From positions 1 through 64,000 of the forward strand of contig CAZSRS010000011.1 in NCBI GenBank assembly GCA_964609625.1: 64,000 nt of DNA. The letters are read 5' to 3'. The first letter of the stretch is position 1. Every line of letters begins with the position of its first letter. The translations under genes were made by a program, and so were the position numbers. This stretch comes from G963674665 sp964609625 (lineage in GTDB: Bacteria > Desulfobacterota > Desulfovibrionia > Desulfovibrionales > Desulfovibrionaceae). This document shows, piece after piece, positions 18,601-26,483 of the stretch. The notes beneath the pieces were generated by a model. It did no database searches. It saw only the letters and a program-made list of their open reading frames with translations, and was not told the origin of the DNA.

Positions 18601-18839
18601 GAGCTCCCACACGACGCGGTTTCCTGGCCGGGCAAGTCCCAGGGATGTCCGGGGCGGTTCAGCACGAAGACCGGAACCCCTTGCTGGACCAGGGCCGAAG
18701 CGATACCGTGTGTCCGAACCGCATAGCCGTTCGAGGAATAGGGGTATGAGTGGTTGACGACATACGCCATGCCGCCGCCGGAAGCCGGAGCGGCTTCACC
18801 TGTCACGGGGCGCTTCAAACGGGAAAGCAAGTCTTTCAC
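15645..18839 (-). CDS. Tandem GT4 glycosyltransferase with internal repeats
   Basis: A 1064-residue protein with two GT4-type (GT-B) glycosyltransferase domains. Domain 1 covers about 24-430 and domain 2 about 648-1060. Each starts with a matching segment (NHSYPYSSNGYAVRTHG and HNSLPYNSGGYATRTHG) and ends with the donor-site motif (CELVSPIKPFEAMA and CEIVSPLKPFEAMA). Between them lie a basic linker and three degenerate repeats of about 35 residues (about 508-618). No membrane segment is seen. The GTG at 18839, with AGGTGG just upstream, is the likely start; the longer frame overlaps wecC. Acceptor and donor are unknown, though upstream genes make UDP-ManNAcA. Confidence 0.87.
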   Translation of the reverse strand: MKDLLSRLKRPVTGEAAPASGGGMAYVVNHSYPYSSNGYAVRTHGIASALVQQGVPVFVLNRPGHPWDLPGQETASCGSSCDLDGVRYLFFRKPSIKELPLGKFLSAVVDVYKEAFRTFRPGMVLAASNWENALPAAVAARELGLPFCYEVRGFWELSRVSREPSWKRSRGYKDIVARETALANAANRVFTLNRFMLQELVRRGVQQDKIEIVSNAYARIPDLDRRPAIVKEDLGIRTRYTVGYVGSFSPYEGLHDLVRACAAVRGQGVDLSLLLLGSANSFGVSESSAQCPMSAELRALAQELGFAGYLHLPGRTTSEGLSDYYRMIDLVVIPRKALPVCELVSPIKPFEAMAYGKAILLSDVAPLKELADLTGIPTFSPASVSGLTQQIRTWLADDAARTQLGWKLQQLVATHYRFTHVVGPIVRQANRSTYQRKEQTEVTLQKGQDAQAERTAQSPRKRSASRKRKAGEYSQVLEGVTRKLLKIMHTKTFRKQLKKDIRLLSKNALFDATYYVEKYPDVTKSRFSPAAHYVMCGWAEFRNPNELFDTYYYLSKNRDVLGAPVNPLVHFIKYGWKEMRNPSAAFNVKMYLDNNSDVAASGMNPLAHYLFHGKLEGRSLPGVKKGGTYQEFRYPERAPAPAYVPENTVLYLLHNSLPYNSGGYATRTHGLLKGVGDAGQFVVHGVTRPGYPSDHTQFISRPLPRVIPPEDVIEGIRYLRCDQLTRRSGQTIGQYADVYAQQVEPVARTHRAGIIHAASNHPNGLAANIAARRLGVRSVYEVRGLWEITRLSREEDFADTDTFSNMARMETEACNGADAVLTITGALKALMVERGVPPEKITVVPNCVDVERFVPRERDLDLARKLGIGGDDTVIGYIGSLVNYEGLDRLLSALHILRGQGLDKFRFLIVGDGTEMDLLLRMVQELDLRDVVIAPGRVPFDEVPRYYSLVDITPFPREPYAVCEIVSPLKPFEAMALAKGVLVSSCTALTEIVDNGKTGLVFEKGNTDDLVTKLKILIQNPEYRLRLGEEARRWVCAERKWTDIGAIVSGVYEQLMAEMLHAGR
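16983..17315 (-). repeat. Three coding repeats of about 35 residues in the tandem glycosyltransferase
   Basis: Repeat units read roughly F-D-x2-Y-Y-x5-D-V-x6-P-x2-H-Y-x3-G-W-x-E-x-R-N-P. Examples are FDATYYVEKYPDV, FDTYYYLSKNRDV and FNVKMYLDNNSDV, each followed by an HY(or HF)...G(W)...E.R(N) half. Similar FD..YY..PDV repeats occur in other bacterial glycosyltransferases (recalled, not checked). The repeats differ at the DNA level, so they are old. Confidence 0.75.
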
Positions 18840-18879
18840 ACTGCCACCTGCGCTGCGTGAGCCGTCACGGACCGGAACG

Positions 18880-20136
18880 TCACCCGCCGATGACGTTGAC
18901 GAAGTCGAGCACGATCTTGTCCTTGAACTGCTGCGCATTCAGGCGCTTGAATTCCCTGTGCGCCACCAGGCAGACCAGGATGTCGGCCTGGGCCAAGGCC
19001 TCTTCCAGGGGGGTGAACCGGACCGCCTCGGCGAGCATGGGCGGCCTCTCGGCAATGTTCGGCTCCACGGCCAGAACCGTGATGTCGGCGTTCCGCGCCA
19101 ATTCCTGCGCGATCTCCAGCGAGGGACTCTCGCGCAGGTCATCGACATCGGGCTTGTAGCTCAGCCCCAGACAGGCGATGATCGGTCGTTTGAAGCGTTC
19201 CGACTTGGCCAGCACCCTTTCCACCACGTACTCGGCCTTGTTCTCGTTGACCTTCCGGGCGGTGTGCATCAGTGGGGTCAATTCAGGCTGGGCATGGATC
19301 ACGAACCACGGGTCCACCGCGATGCAATGGCCGCCGACTCCTGGTCCGGGCTGCAGGATGTTCACCCGGGGGTGATGGTTGGCCAAGTGGATGAGTTCCC
19401 AGACCGAAATATCCATCTGGTCGCAGATCAGTGAAAGTTCGTTGGCAAAGGCGATGTTCACGTCGCGGTAGGCGTTCTCCACCAGCTTGCTCAGCTCCGC
19501 GGTGCGGCTGTCCGTGACCAGCACCTTGCCGGAAACGAAAAGCTCGTAGAATTCCCTGGCCCTCTGCGTGGAGGCCGTGTCGATGCCGCCCACGATGCGG
19601 TCGTTCTCCACCAGCTCACGCAGGATCTGACCGGGCAGGACGCGCTCCGGGCAATGCGCCACGTACACGGGCTGCGAGCTGCACGTGGCGCTCGCGAAAC
19701 AGCGCTTGCTGACCTCGAGGTCCGGCCGCTGCCCGGTGATGATGGCCGCTATCTGCTCGGTGGTGCCCACCGGAGAAGTGGACTCGAGGATCACGAGATT
19801 GCCTGCTTGCAGGTGGGGCACGATCGCCTGTGTGGCCTGCTCCACGTAGCTGAGGTCGGGGACATGGTCATCCTTGAAAGGCGTGGGCACGGCGATGATG
19901 AAGATGTCGGCGGGTTGCGGCTCCAGCGCCGCCACCAGATTCCCGGAATTGACCGCGGATTTGACCATCACGTCCAGGCTGGGCTCGTGGATCAGCACAC
20001 GCCCCTTGTTCAAATTGTCCACGATGCGCTGGTTCACGTCGACACCATGGACCTTGAAGCCCTTGGTGGCGAGAAGGCTGGCTGTTGGCAGACCGATATA
20101 CCCAAGGCCGACTACGCAGACAACGTTGTTCTTCAT
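18880..20136 (-). CDS. wecC: UDP-N-acetyl-D-mannosaminuronic acid dehydrogenase
   Basis: Oxidises UDP-ManNAc to UDP-ManNAcA with NAD in two steps. The 418-residue protein has the N-terminal Rossmann motif VVGLGYIGLPTA, the STSPVGTTE segment, the HCPERVLPG motif and the catalytic Cys in GPGVGGHCIAVDPWF. This is full length for the UDP-glucose/GDP-mannose dehydrogenase family. The preceding gene wecB, 33 bases upstream, makes its substrate, which supports WecC over other family members. It is followed 40 bases later by the tandem glycosyltransferase. Confidence 0.93.
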   Translation of the reverse strand: MKNNVVCVVGLGYIGLPTASLLATKGFKVHGVDVNQRIVDNLNKGRVLIHEPSLDVMVKSAVNSGNLVAALEPQPADIFIIAVPTPFKDDHVPDLSYVEQATQAIVPHLQAGNLVILESTSPVGTTEQIAAIITGQRPDLEVSKRCFASATCSSQPVYVAHCPERVLPGQILRELVENDRIVGGIDTASTQRAREFYELFVSGKVLVTDSRTAELSKLVENAYRDVNIAFANELSLICDQMDISVWELIHLANHHPRVNILQPGPGVGGHCIAVDPWFVIHAQPELTPLMHTARKVNENKAEYVVERVLAKSERFKRPIIACLGLSYKPDVDDLRESPSLEIAQELARNADITVLAVEPNIAERPPMLAEAVRFTPLEEALAQADILVCLVAHREFKRLNAQQFKDKIVLDFVNVIGG

Positions 20137-20169
20137 GGTTCGTTCCTTGAAATGGTGACGCGGGAAAGG

Positions 20170-21294
20170 TCAGGACAACAGCGTACGCATGGTTTCGAGG
20201 ATGCGTTCACTGGCCCTGCCATCGCCGTAGGGATTTTTTTGCTGCGCCATGCGCATGTAGTCTTCCTCGTTGGTGAGCAGCCTGGAGACCTCGCGCACGA
20301 TGTTCTCTGTGTCCGCCCCCACGAGCAAGCTCGTTCCGGCGGCCACTCCTTCGGGTCTTTCGGTGACATTGCGCATGACCAGCACGGGCTTGCCGAGGCT
20401 GGGTCCCTCCTCCTGAATGCCGCCAGAGTCCGTGAGAATCAGGGTACAGGATGCCATGAGCCGCACAAAGACCTTGTACGGTTGCGGCGGCAGCAGCAAC
20501 ACACCAGGGCAGGAACCGAGGATATCGAGAACCGGCTTTTGCACGTTGGGATTCAGATGCACGGGGTAGACAAAGGACGTGTCCGGAAAAACTCCGGCCA
20601 AGTCACGGATGGCCAGGCAAATGTTCTTGAAGCCCTGGCCGAAACTCTCACGGCGGTGGCCTGTTATCAGCACGAAACGCCTCCCGACATCCAGGAGTTC
20701 CTCCATGGCAGGCGGCAGCGCTGGCCTGTCCGACTTGACCTGTTCGGCCATCCACAGCAACGCGTCGATGACCGTGTTGCCCGTGACCACGACGTCGGTC
20801 GCGGCAACGCCCTCCATGAGGAGGTTGTCACGCGCTCCACTGGTGGGGGCGAAATGCATGTCCGCCACAAGGCCCGTCACCCTGCGGTTAATCTCTTCTG
20901 GAAAGGGATGGTGCCGATTGAAGCTCCGCAACCCGGCCTCGATATGGCCGACCTTGACGCCGCGATAAAAGGCGCACAGGGAGGCGACCATGACCGTGGT
21001 GGTGTCACCTTGGACCATAATCCAATCAGGTTGCTCGTCTTCGAGCATTTTGTCAACAGCCGTGAACAGATTCGCACTGAGCGTGGGCAGTGTCTGCCCA
21101 GGGTACATAACCGCGAGATCGATATCCGGCTCGAGTTGGAAGTCCAGGAGAGCCTGGGCAAGCATTTCCTTATGTTGGCCGGAGGAACAGAGCACGATTT
21201 GGTGCTCCTTTGCCCACTCCCTGAAATACCGCACCACGGGTGCTATCTTTATCGCTTCAGGCCTGGTCCCTGCAATGAACACTACCTTCGCCAT
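20170..21294 (-). CDS. wecB: UDP-N-acetylglucosamine 2-epimerase
   Basis: Non-hydrolysing epimerase that makes UDP-ManNAc from UDP-GlcNAc. The 374-residue protein has the family landmarks: AGTRPEAIKIAPV, VQGDTTT, GHIEAGLRS, PEEINRR, GHRRESFG and the C-terminal DSGGIQEE and TERPEG motifs. AAGGAAG precedes the ATG. It is the first gene of the glycan run wecB-wecC-GT-hydrolase, supplying an activated aminosugar acid precursor. Confidence 0.96.
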   Translation of the reverse strand: MAKVVFIAGTRPEAIKIAPVVRYFREWAKEHQIVLCSSGQHKEMLAQALLDFQLEPDIDLAVMYPGQTLPTLSANLFTAVDKMLEDEQPDWIMVQGDTTTVMVASLCAFYRGVKVGHIEAGLRSFNRHHPFPEEINRRVTGLVADMHFAPTSGARDNLLMEGVAATDVVVTGNTVIDALLWMAEQVKSDRPALPPAMEELLDVGRRFVLITGHRRESFGQGFKNICLAIRDLAGVFPDTSFVYPVHLNPNVQKPVLDILGSCPGVLLLPPQPYKVFVRLMASCTLILTDSGGIQEEGPSLGKPVLVMRNVTERPEGVAAGTSLLVGADTENIVREVSRLLTNEEDYMRMAQQKNPYGDGRASERILETMRTLLS

Positions 21295-21827
21295 CAGTGC
21301 TTCCTTTCAATAGTATTTGCTGAAGTACAGCTTGCTGTGCAACAGGCGCCAGAATGTTCCCCGAACGTGTCGAAATCCGCGTCAGGAGACAGAGGAGACC
21401 GAGCAGACCCCGCAGCGCTTCCGCAGACGGAAAATCTTGCCCGGCAGCACCGGCGGGACCAATGGCCTCGGTCCGTTATGGGGGCGGTTTTTCCCGATAT
21501 CACGACCGGCCCGGGCAGAACCAGGCTGCACGCTGCCCCCTGCCCCTTCCTGGACTGCACGACGACGGATGTTCTTGATCTATCCTGTTCCCTGGCGACC
21601 AGGGCATCTATAGTCAAGTCAGGCTCGGGTGTAAACTCATATTCAAGCCCATTTCGCTTTTCAGGGGCCCTGCCGCTCGGCAAGCTCGAACGTGATCAAG
21701 GAACAACGCCCCTGAAAGCCCACGGGGCCATCCCATCACTGTTGGGCATGCTCCTTGCTTCTTTTCTGTGAGGACCACGGAACCAGGAAAAATGTGCCGC
21801 ATGCCGGCGGCGCATGGAGGACATCCC
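21295..21827. other. Intergenic region between wecB and the EF-hand gene
   Basis: 533 bases between divergently read genes. I find no supported gene. A short inverted repeat, CCCTGG-CGA-CCAGGG (21590-21604), is visible, and the region should hold the promoter of the wecB run. Open frames here, including a Cys-rich one on minus, show no family resemblance. Confidence 0.55.
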
Positions 21828-22376
21828 ATGATCGTCAGCCCCCTCACCGGTGTAAACTACAACATCAGGCCCCAGGAAAACCACGGTCAGGGCAACGGAG
21901 AATCCAGCGCCGGCGCCCAGCAATTCATCCATGAACTGGCGGCTTCCTCCGTCCTCGGGCGTTTCGACAGCGACGGCAGCGGTGGCATCTCCCGTGAAGA
22001 ATCTGGACTCGAAGCCGCCGTGTTCGACAGGATCGACGCCGACGGAGACGGGGAGCACAGCCAGGAGGAAATCCTCAACGACCTTCTCGCCGATCCCAAG
22101 ACCTTCCATCGTGAACTGGCGGGGAACATCCTGAGCCAACGGGACCTGGACGGCGACGGCGTGATTTCCCTGGAGGAGTCGGGACTCGACGCGATCCTGT
22201 TCGGCACTGTCGACACCGACGGCAACGGCATGCACAGTCTGGAAGAAATGGTGGCATACCTCGACGCTGCCCTGCACGAGCGGACCACAGACAGCGAGGC
22301 GCCAAGGGCCGGCCTGCCCGGCGTGAGCCCGCAACAGCTGTTTGCACGCTATCAGAACATGCAGAACCTGTTTTGA
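21828..22376 (+). CDS. Protein with four EF-hand calcium-binding motifs
   Basis: A 182-residue acidic protein with four canonical EF-hand loops: DSDGSGGISREE, DADGDGEHSQEE, DLDGDGVISLEE and DTDGNGMHSLEE. Each has Asp at 1, 3 and 5 and Glu at 12, so all should bind Ca2+. The loops form two pairs, each unit about 35 residues, with the same ESGLEA/ESGLDA helix after loops 1 and 3, suggesting duplication of a pair. There is no signal peptide or membrane segment, so it is cytoplasmic or exported by another route. GGAGG seven bases before the ATG sets the start. It stands alone; function unknown. Confidence 0.85.
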   Translation: MIVSPLTGVNYNIRPQENHGQGNGESSAGAQQFIHELAASSVLGRFDSDGSGGISREESGLEAAVFDRIDADGDGEHSQEEILNDLLADPKTFHRELAGNILSQRDLDGDGVISLEESGLDAILFGTVDTDGNGMHSLEEMVAYLDAALHERTTDSEAPRAGLPGVSPQQLFARYQNMQNLF

Positions 22377-22462
22377 TCTGGGTGGGGCCAGATACAACGT
22401 GACAGGGAGGTCGATCAGGCCCTGTCGTGCCGCGCTGTGGAGCACAGGAGCCCGGCGTCGAT

Positions 22463-23170
22463 TCAACCCGTGGAGTGTTCGCGTGCGGCGAGCCGTGTCT
22501 TCCGCTCCAGGGTCTCGTGAATCGTATGACGTACACTGAGCATGCTGTCCCGGATGTTGCTTTCCAGGGCCCGACGCGCCCCTGTCACGTCCCTGGCCTC
22601 GATCCGCTCGAGAATCTCGAGATGCTGCCTGCACGTGCTTTCCAATCGTCGTTCAATGGAAAAATCCACCACGCGGAAGACGCCCAGACGCTCGTTGATG
22701 TCCACCAGCTGCTGGTACAGCGCCATGTTGCCCATGGCCAGGGCCAGACTTTCATGAAACTCACGGTCCATCTTGGCGAGCATTTCCTTGTCCAACCGCG
22801 CGTCGCCCTGGATCGCCTCCCACGGGGAGCGCATCTTCACCAGCTCGGGAGCTGCAAGACCGCGTCCGGCAAGGCGTTCAATGGAAAAAAGCTCAAGGGC
22901 CAGCCTGAGTTCATACAAGTCCTCGATCTCTTTTGATTCCAACCGGCGCACTACATGCCCCTTGCGGTAGGTCTTCTCCATCAAACCTTCGGCCACGAGG
23001 ACACGCAGAGCCTCCCGCACGGGGCTGCGGCTGACGTCGAACTCCTCGCACAAGGCCTGCTCCGTCACCTTGTAACCCGGTGGATACTCCCAATTCAGGA
23101 TCCTACCGCGCAACATGCCGATGATGGTCTCGCTCAGACTTGCCGCGGAATGCGTTTCCATACCCTGCAT
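22463..23170 (-). CDS. GntR family transcriptional regulator (FadR/FCD type)
   Basis: A 235-residue regulator. The N-terminal winged helix (LSETIIGMLRGRIL through FDVSRSPVREALRVLVAEGLM) binds DNA. The C-terminal all-helical FCD domain (from about 85) usually binds a carboxylate or other small ligand, often through a metal site. It lies about 108 bases after the allophanate hydrolase gene, same direction, at the end of the biuret cassette, and is the likely regulator. A palindrome of GntR type, TTGTATACAA, lies before the first gene of the cassette. Start at 23170; an ATG three codons later is possible. Confidence 0.9.
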   Translation of the reverse strand: MQGMETHSAASLSETIIGMLRGRILNWEYPPGYKVTEQALCEEFDVSRSPVREALRVLVAEGLMEKTYRKGHVVRRLESKEIEDLYELRLALELFSIERLAGRGLAAPELVKMRSPWEAIQGDARLDKEMLAKMDREFHESLALAMGNMALYQQLVDINERLGVFRVVDFSIERRLESTCRQHLEILERIEARDVTGARRALESNIRDSMLSVRHTIHETLERKTRLAAREHSTG

Positions 23171-23278
23171 CTCGTGTCTCGCTGCGGCACACCACGGTTT
23201 GAATTACACGGGGATGCCCACAAAATGATGTTCCAGATACCATGGTCGCATGGCGGATCTGGAGTGCCGCGCAGGCTG

Positions 23279-25138
23279 TCACGGCACGGTCTTGCAGCCG
23301 GACTGTATGTAGTTGCGCCAACCGCCGTATTCAGAGATATCCAGAGCCCCTTCCACCGCAACCGCCTCGCACAGGAAGCCTTTAACAGAGCTTCCGTCCT
23401 CCAGGCAAATCGACCCGATACCCAGCGGCTCCGGTATACCGGCGACAAACGATGCAAAGCCTTCGGATGGAAGGCGCCAGATTTCCAGCTCCATGGCGAC
23501 GCCGGAATCCGCCACCCTGACCATGCCAGGTTTCGGCGGACTGCTTCCGGCCAGGTGGTACAGCCTGTAACAGTCCCGGGTACGGCAGACGCGTACGAAC
23601 GTTCCCCCAGCCTCGAGCAGTTCATGATTGAGCGGCAAGCCCCGCAGGTGGGCGCCCACCACCGCCATATCGAACATTTTCCCCGGCGCGGCCACGGGGA
23701 CGGTGTCCCGCACCGGTAGTGCCTGGTTGTCCCCAGCCGTACCCGGCCCGAGGGACGACGCATGATGCAACCGCCCCCCTATGTCCAACAACGGGGCCTC
23801 GCAAAAGGCGGGGGCGCACAGCGTGACGCCCGAAGGCAGTCCATCCGCCCGAAAGCCCACGGGCACGGCCAAGGCCGCCAGATCCAGGAGATTGACGAAG
23901 TTGGTGTAGTACCCGAGACGCTTGTTCGTCTCCAGTGGATCTGCTTCCACAGCGGACACGGTGTAGATGGTCGGCGCCGTGGGCAGGACCAGGACATCCA
24001 TGTCCCGCCAAATGGCTTTGGACTCGCGGCGCAACTCCTCCAGGTGGTACATGGCCTCGAACACCTGGACCGCGCTGAAGCGTCTGCCACTGTCGATGAC
24101 CGCTCTGGTCACGGGGAGCAGACTGGAAGGTTTGTTTTCGAGCAATTCTCCGACAGCCGCGCTCCGCTCCGCCACCCAGGGACCTTCATAGAGCATCGCG
24201 GCGGCTTCCCGCAGTATCTCGATGTCCACGGCCACCCCCCTGCCGCCGATGTCCTCCAGTCGGCGCAGCGCAAGGGTGTATCGCTCCCTGGCCTGGTGAT
24301 CGCCGTAGAACTCCTGTTGTGCCGGCGCGACGTAGCCGAAGGTGAAGCCATCGCCCCGGCACCGCGCGGGGCTGACACTCCCTGTTTTCCTGCTGAACGC
24401 ATCACGCGGGTCGTATGCGGCCACAACATCGAACACCCGCGCCGCATCACGGCACGTGAGGGCGAAAATGGACACACAGTCCAGTGTCCTGCAGGCCGGC
24501 ACCACACCATGGCAACTGACCACCCCCCGGGTGGGTTTGAGCCCCACGATGTTGTTGAACGCCGCGGGTACGCGACCCGAGCCCGCCGTGTCCGTGCCCA
24601 AGGCGAAACCGACCTGGCCCAGGGCCACGGCCACCGCCGAACCCGCGCTGGACCCGCCGGAAATGTAGTCTGGGTCAAAGGCGTTGCGGCATGCGCCGTA
24701 TGGCGAGCGGATCCCCACCAGTCCCGTGGCGAACTGGTCGAGGTTGGTCTTGCCCATGCAGAGGGCGCCAGCCTCTTCCAGAAGCCGCACCACGGTCGCG
24801 GACTCCTTAGCCCGATAGGCGAAGTCGGGACAGCCAGCCGTGGTCTCCATGCCCTGGACATCGATGTTGTCCTTGACGGCAAAGGGCACACCGTAGAGCG
24901 GGAACCGCTTTTCGCACGCATCGTGGCCGATTTCCCGCCGAACTCGTTCCAACTCGCGAGCACGCTCCAGGACAAGCTCCTCCGGAGCCATGCTGATCCA
25001 AATGGGGTTGTCCGGCCGGGAGCGCATGCGCCTGAAAGCCTCCTCCACGATTCGAGGCGGGCTGAAGGCCTCCAGCCTGTATCCCATGCCGAGCGACGCC
25101 ATGTCGAAGTCCGGCTGTCGCGCTCCTGACATTGCCAT
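23279..25138 (-). CDS. atzF: Allophanate hydrolase
   Basis: Hydrolyses allophanate (urea-1-carboxylate) to ammonia and CO2, the last step of biuret and cyanurate breakdown. The 619-residue protein has the amidase-signature domain with the Ser-cisSer-Lys triad in the expected spacing: Lys89 (FAVKDNIDV), Ser163 (SGGSSAGSAV) and Ser187 (TDTAGSGRVPA). A second domain (about 480-619) matches the C-terminal domain of AtzF. Both domains are present, so it is full length. The ATG at 25138 follows AGGAG. It lies 37 bases after the biuret hydrolase gene, so the two steps are encoded side by side. Confidence 0.92.
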   Translation of the reverse strand: MAMSGARQPDFDMASLGMGYRLEAFSPPRIVEEAFRRMRSRPDNPIWISMAPEELVLERARELERVRREIGHDACEKRFPLYGVPFAVKDNIDVQGMETTAGCPDFAYRAKESATVVRLLEEAGALCMGKTNLDQFATGLVGIRSPYGACRNAFDPDYISGGSSAGSAVAVALGQVGFALGTDTAGSGRVPAAFNNIVGLKPTRGVVSCHGVVPACRTLDCVSIFALTCRDAARVFDVVAAYDPRDAFSRKTGSVSPARCRGDGFTFGYVAPAQQEFYGDHQARERYTLALRRLEDIGGRGVAVDIEILREAAAMLYEGPWVAERSAAVGELLENKPSSLLPVTRAVIDSGRRFSAVQVFEAMYHLEELRRESKAIWRDMDVLVLPTAPTIYTVSAVEADPLETNKRLGYYTNFVNLLDLAALAVPVGFRADGLPSGVTLCAPAFCEAPLLDIGGRLHHASSLGPGTAGDNQALPVRDTVPVAAPGKMFDMAVVGAHLRGLPLNHELLEAGGTFVRVCRTRDCYRLYHLAGSSPPKPGMVRVADSGVAMELEIWRLPSEGFASFVAGIPEPLGIGSICLEDGSSVKGFLCEAVAVEGALDISEYGGWRNYIQSGCKTVP

Positions 25139-25175
25139 TGTCCTCTCCTGGGTTTCCCGCCCGGTCTCCACTCCC

Positions 25176-25859
25176 TCAGCCAAGGGCTTCCAGCAAGGCA
25201 CTGGAAGGGGCGATGGCGCCGAACACGCCCCCTTGCATGGTGACCATCTTCAAGGCGGCCTCATAGTTCCCCGCATCCGTGGCGCCGGTACAGTCCTGGA
25301 GCAGGAGGCATTCGTAGCCGCGGTCATTGGCTTCGCGCATGGTGGTGTGCACGCAGACGTCCGTGGTGATGCCGGTGAAGATCAGATGCGTGACGCGCCG
25401 TGTGCGCAGGATCAAATCGAGGTCCGTGGCGTAGAACGCTCCTTTGCCCGGCTTGTCCACAACGGGTTCCCCCGGCAGGGGCGCCAACTCCGGAATGATG
25501 TCCCAGCCTGGCTCGCCGCGTACCAGCAGCCTGCCGCAGGGGCCGGGATCGCCTATGCCGGCTCCGGCGTTTTTGCTCCGCCACAGCTTGTTGGCCGGGC
25601 AATCGGCCAGGTCTGGGCGATGCCCCTCGCGCGTGTGGATGACAGGGGCGGACAAGGCCCGCCACGCGGCCAACACGTGTTGCGTCGGCTCGATACCCCG
25701 GCGTGTGAGGGAAATGTCGTAGCCAAGGGATTGGATATAACCGCCGTGTCCGCAGAAATCCGTTTGCCAGTCGATGAGCAGTAACGCCGCGCGCCTGGGA
25801 TCGAGGATTCCGCCATACGGCCAGTTGTAAGGATTCGCCTTCACGGTGCTCATGGTCAC
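25176..25859 (-). CDS. biuH: Biuret amidohydrolase (cysteine hydrolase, isochorismatase fold)
   Basis: Predicted to hydrolyse biuret to allophanate and ammonia. The 227-residue protein keeps the isochorismatase-like catalytic triad: Asp30 (LLIDWQTDFCG), Lys139 (DKPGKGAF) and Cys169 (GITTDVCVHTTM). It shares with Rhizobium BiuH, as I recall that sequence, long segments such as TREGHRPDLADCPANK and GIGDPGPCGR, which argues against a ureidoacrylate or nicotinamide hydrolase. Triuret hydrolase is the nearest alternative. The GTG at 25859 overlaps the upstream gene's stop (GTGA); an ATG at 25853 is also possible. The next gene is allophanate hydrolase. Confidence 0.88.
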   Translation of the reverse strand: MTMSTVKANPYNWPYGGILDPRRAALLLIDWQTDFCGHGGYIQSLGYDISLTRRGIEPTQHVLAAWRALSAPVIHTREGHRPDLADCPANKLWRSKNAGAGIGDPGPCGRLLVRGEPGWDIIPELAPLPGEPVVDKPGKGAFYATDLDLILRTRRVTHLIFTGITTDVCVHTTMREANDRGYECLLLQDCTGATDAGNYEAALKMVTMQGGVFGAIAPSSALLEALG

Positions 25860-26428
25860 TGTTCTCCTCGAGAGGCTGTAAGATACGTGGAAGGGGCCAC
25901 GGCGCCGAAAATGCCGCCGGACATGGTCACGGTCTTAAGGGCGGCGGGAGCCAGCCGCGCATCCAGCGCCGCGCAGCCATCCGACAGCGTCAGGCATTCA
26001 TACCCCCGATCATTGGCGGAGCGTAGCGTGGAGTGCAAGACCGTCTCCAGGCCGAAGCCGCAGAAGACGAGGTGCGTCAGGCACAGGACCCGCAGCGTCA
26101 AATCAAGGCCGGTGCCGAAAAAGGCGTCCTGCCGTGGACAGTACAGGCTGATGTCTCCTGTCCAGGCCTCGAACCCCGGCGCAAGCCCCATACCCTCGGG
26201 AGAAGCGGTCAGGCCGCGGCCCATGCATGCCCTGGGTTCGAAGAACAGCGCGATGGTCCTGAACCTCCTGTCCGCCAGGGCGGGAAGAATGCATTCGCGC
26301 AGGCGAAGCGACACCTCCCGCCCCATGCCGTCCGTGACGAACAGCCGCTGCGGACCGGCGAGGACGACGCCGGTCCGCCAGGCCTGGACAGGGCCGTCAC
26401 ACGGCCATGTATAGGGTTCGCAAATCAT
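25856..26428 (-). CDS. BiuH paralogue lacking catalytic Cys and Lys (predicted pseudoenzyme)
   Basis: A 190-residue intact frame homologous to the adjacent biuret hydrolase; the shared segment SANDRGYECL and the TVTMSGGIFGAVAPS end align without gaps. The catalytic Asp is kept (Asp33, FVTDGMG). The Lys position is Gln100 (CPRQDAF against KPGKGAF) and the nucleophile Cys position is Val130 (GFGLETVLHST against GITTDVCVHTT). It is also shorter by about 37 residues. It should therefore be inactive as a cysteine hydrolase. Tight placement (56 bases after the binding protein, GTGA overlap with biuH) suggests a partner subunit or ligand sensor. The ribosome site is weak. Function unknown. Confidence 0.8.
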   Translation of the reverse strand: MICEPYTWPCDGPVQAWRTGVVLAGPQRLFVTDGMGREVSLRLRECILPALADRRFRTIALFFEPRACMGRGLTASPEGMGLAPGFEAWTGDISLYCPRQDAFFGTGLDLTLRVLCLTHLVFCGFGLETVLHSTLRSANDRGYECLTLSDGCAALDARLAPAALKTVTMSGGIFGAVAPSTYLTASRGEQ

Positions 26429-26483
26429 GATGGAGTCTGCTTTTCCGTCTGGGCAACAGAGGGCTAGTAGTTGTCCCTGCCGG

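Noticed and set aside
21294..21683. 129-codon minus frame between wecB and the EF-hand gene
   Set aside because: Cys/Arg-rich, no family resemblance and no ribosome site; it ends exactly where wecB begins. Treated as noncoding.
19654..21771. 705-codon open frame on plus, opposite wecC and wecB
   Set aside because: Runs across two well-supported genes and their spacer; His/Asp/Gln-rich product typical of antisense frames.
25856..26428. BiuH paralogue as a decaying pseudogene
   Set aside because: The frame is complete, has no stop or frameshift, keeps conserved flanks and is translationally coupled; a maintained pseudoenzyme is the better reading.
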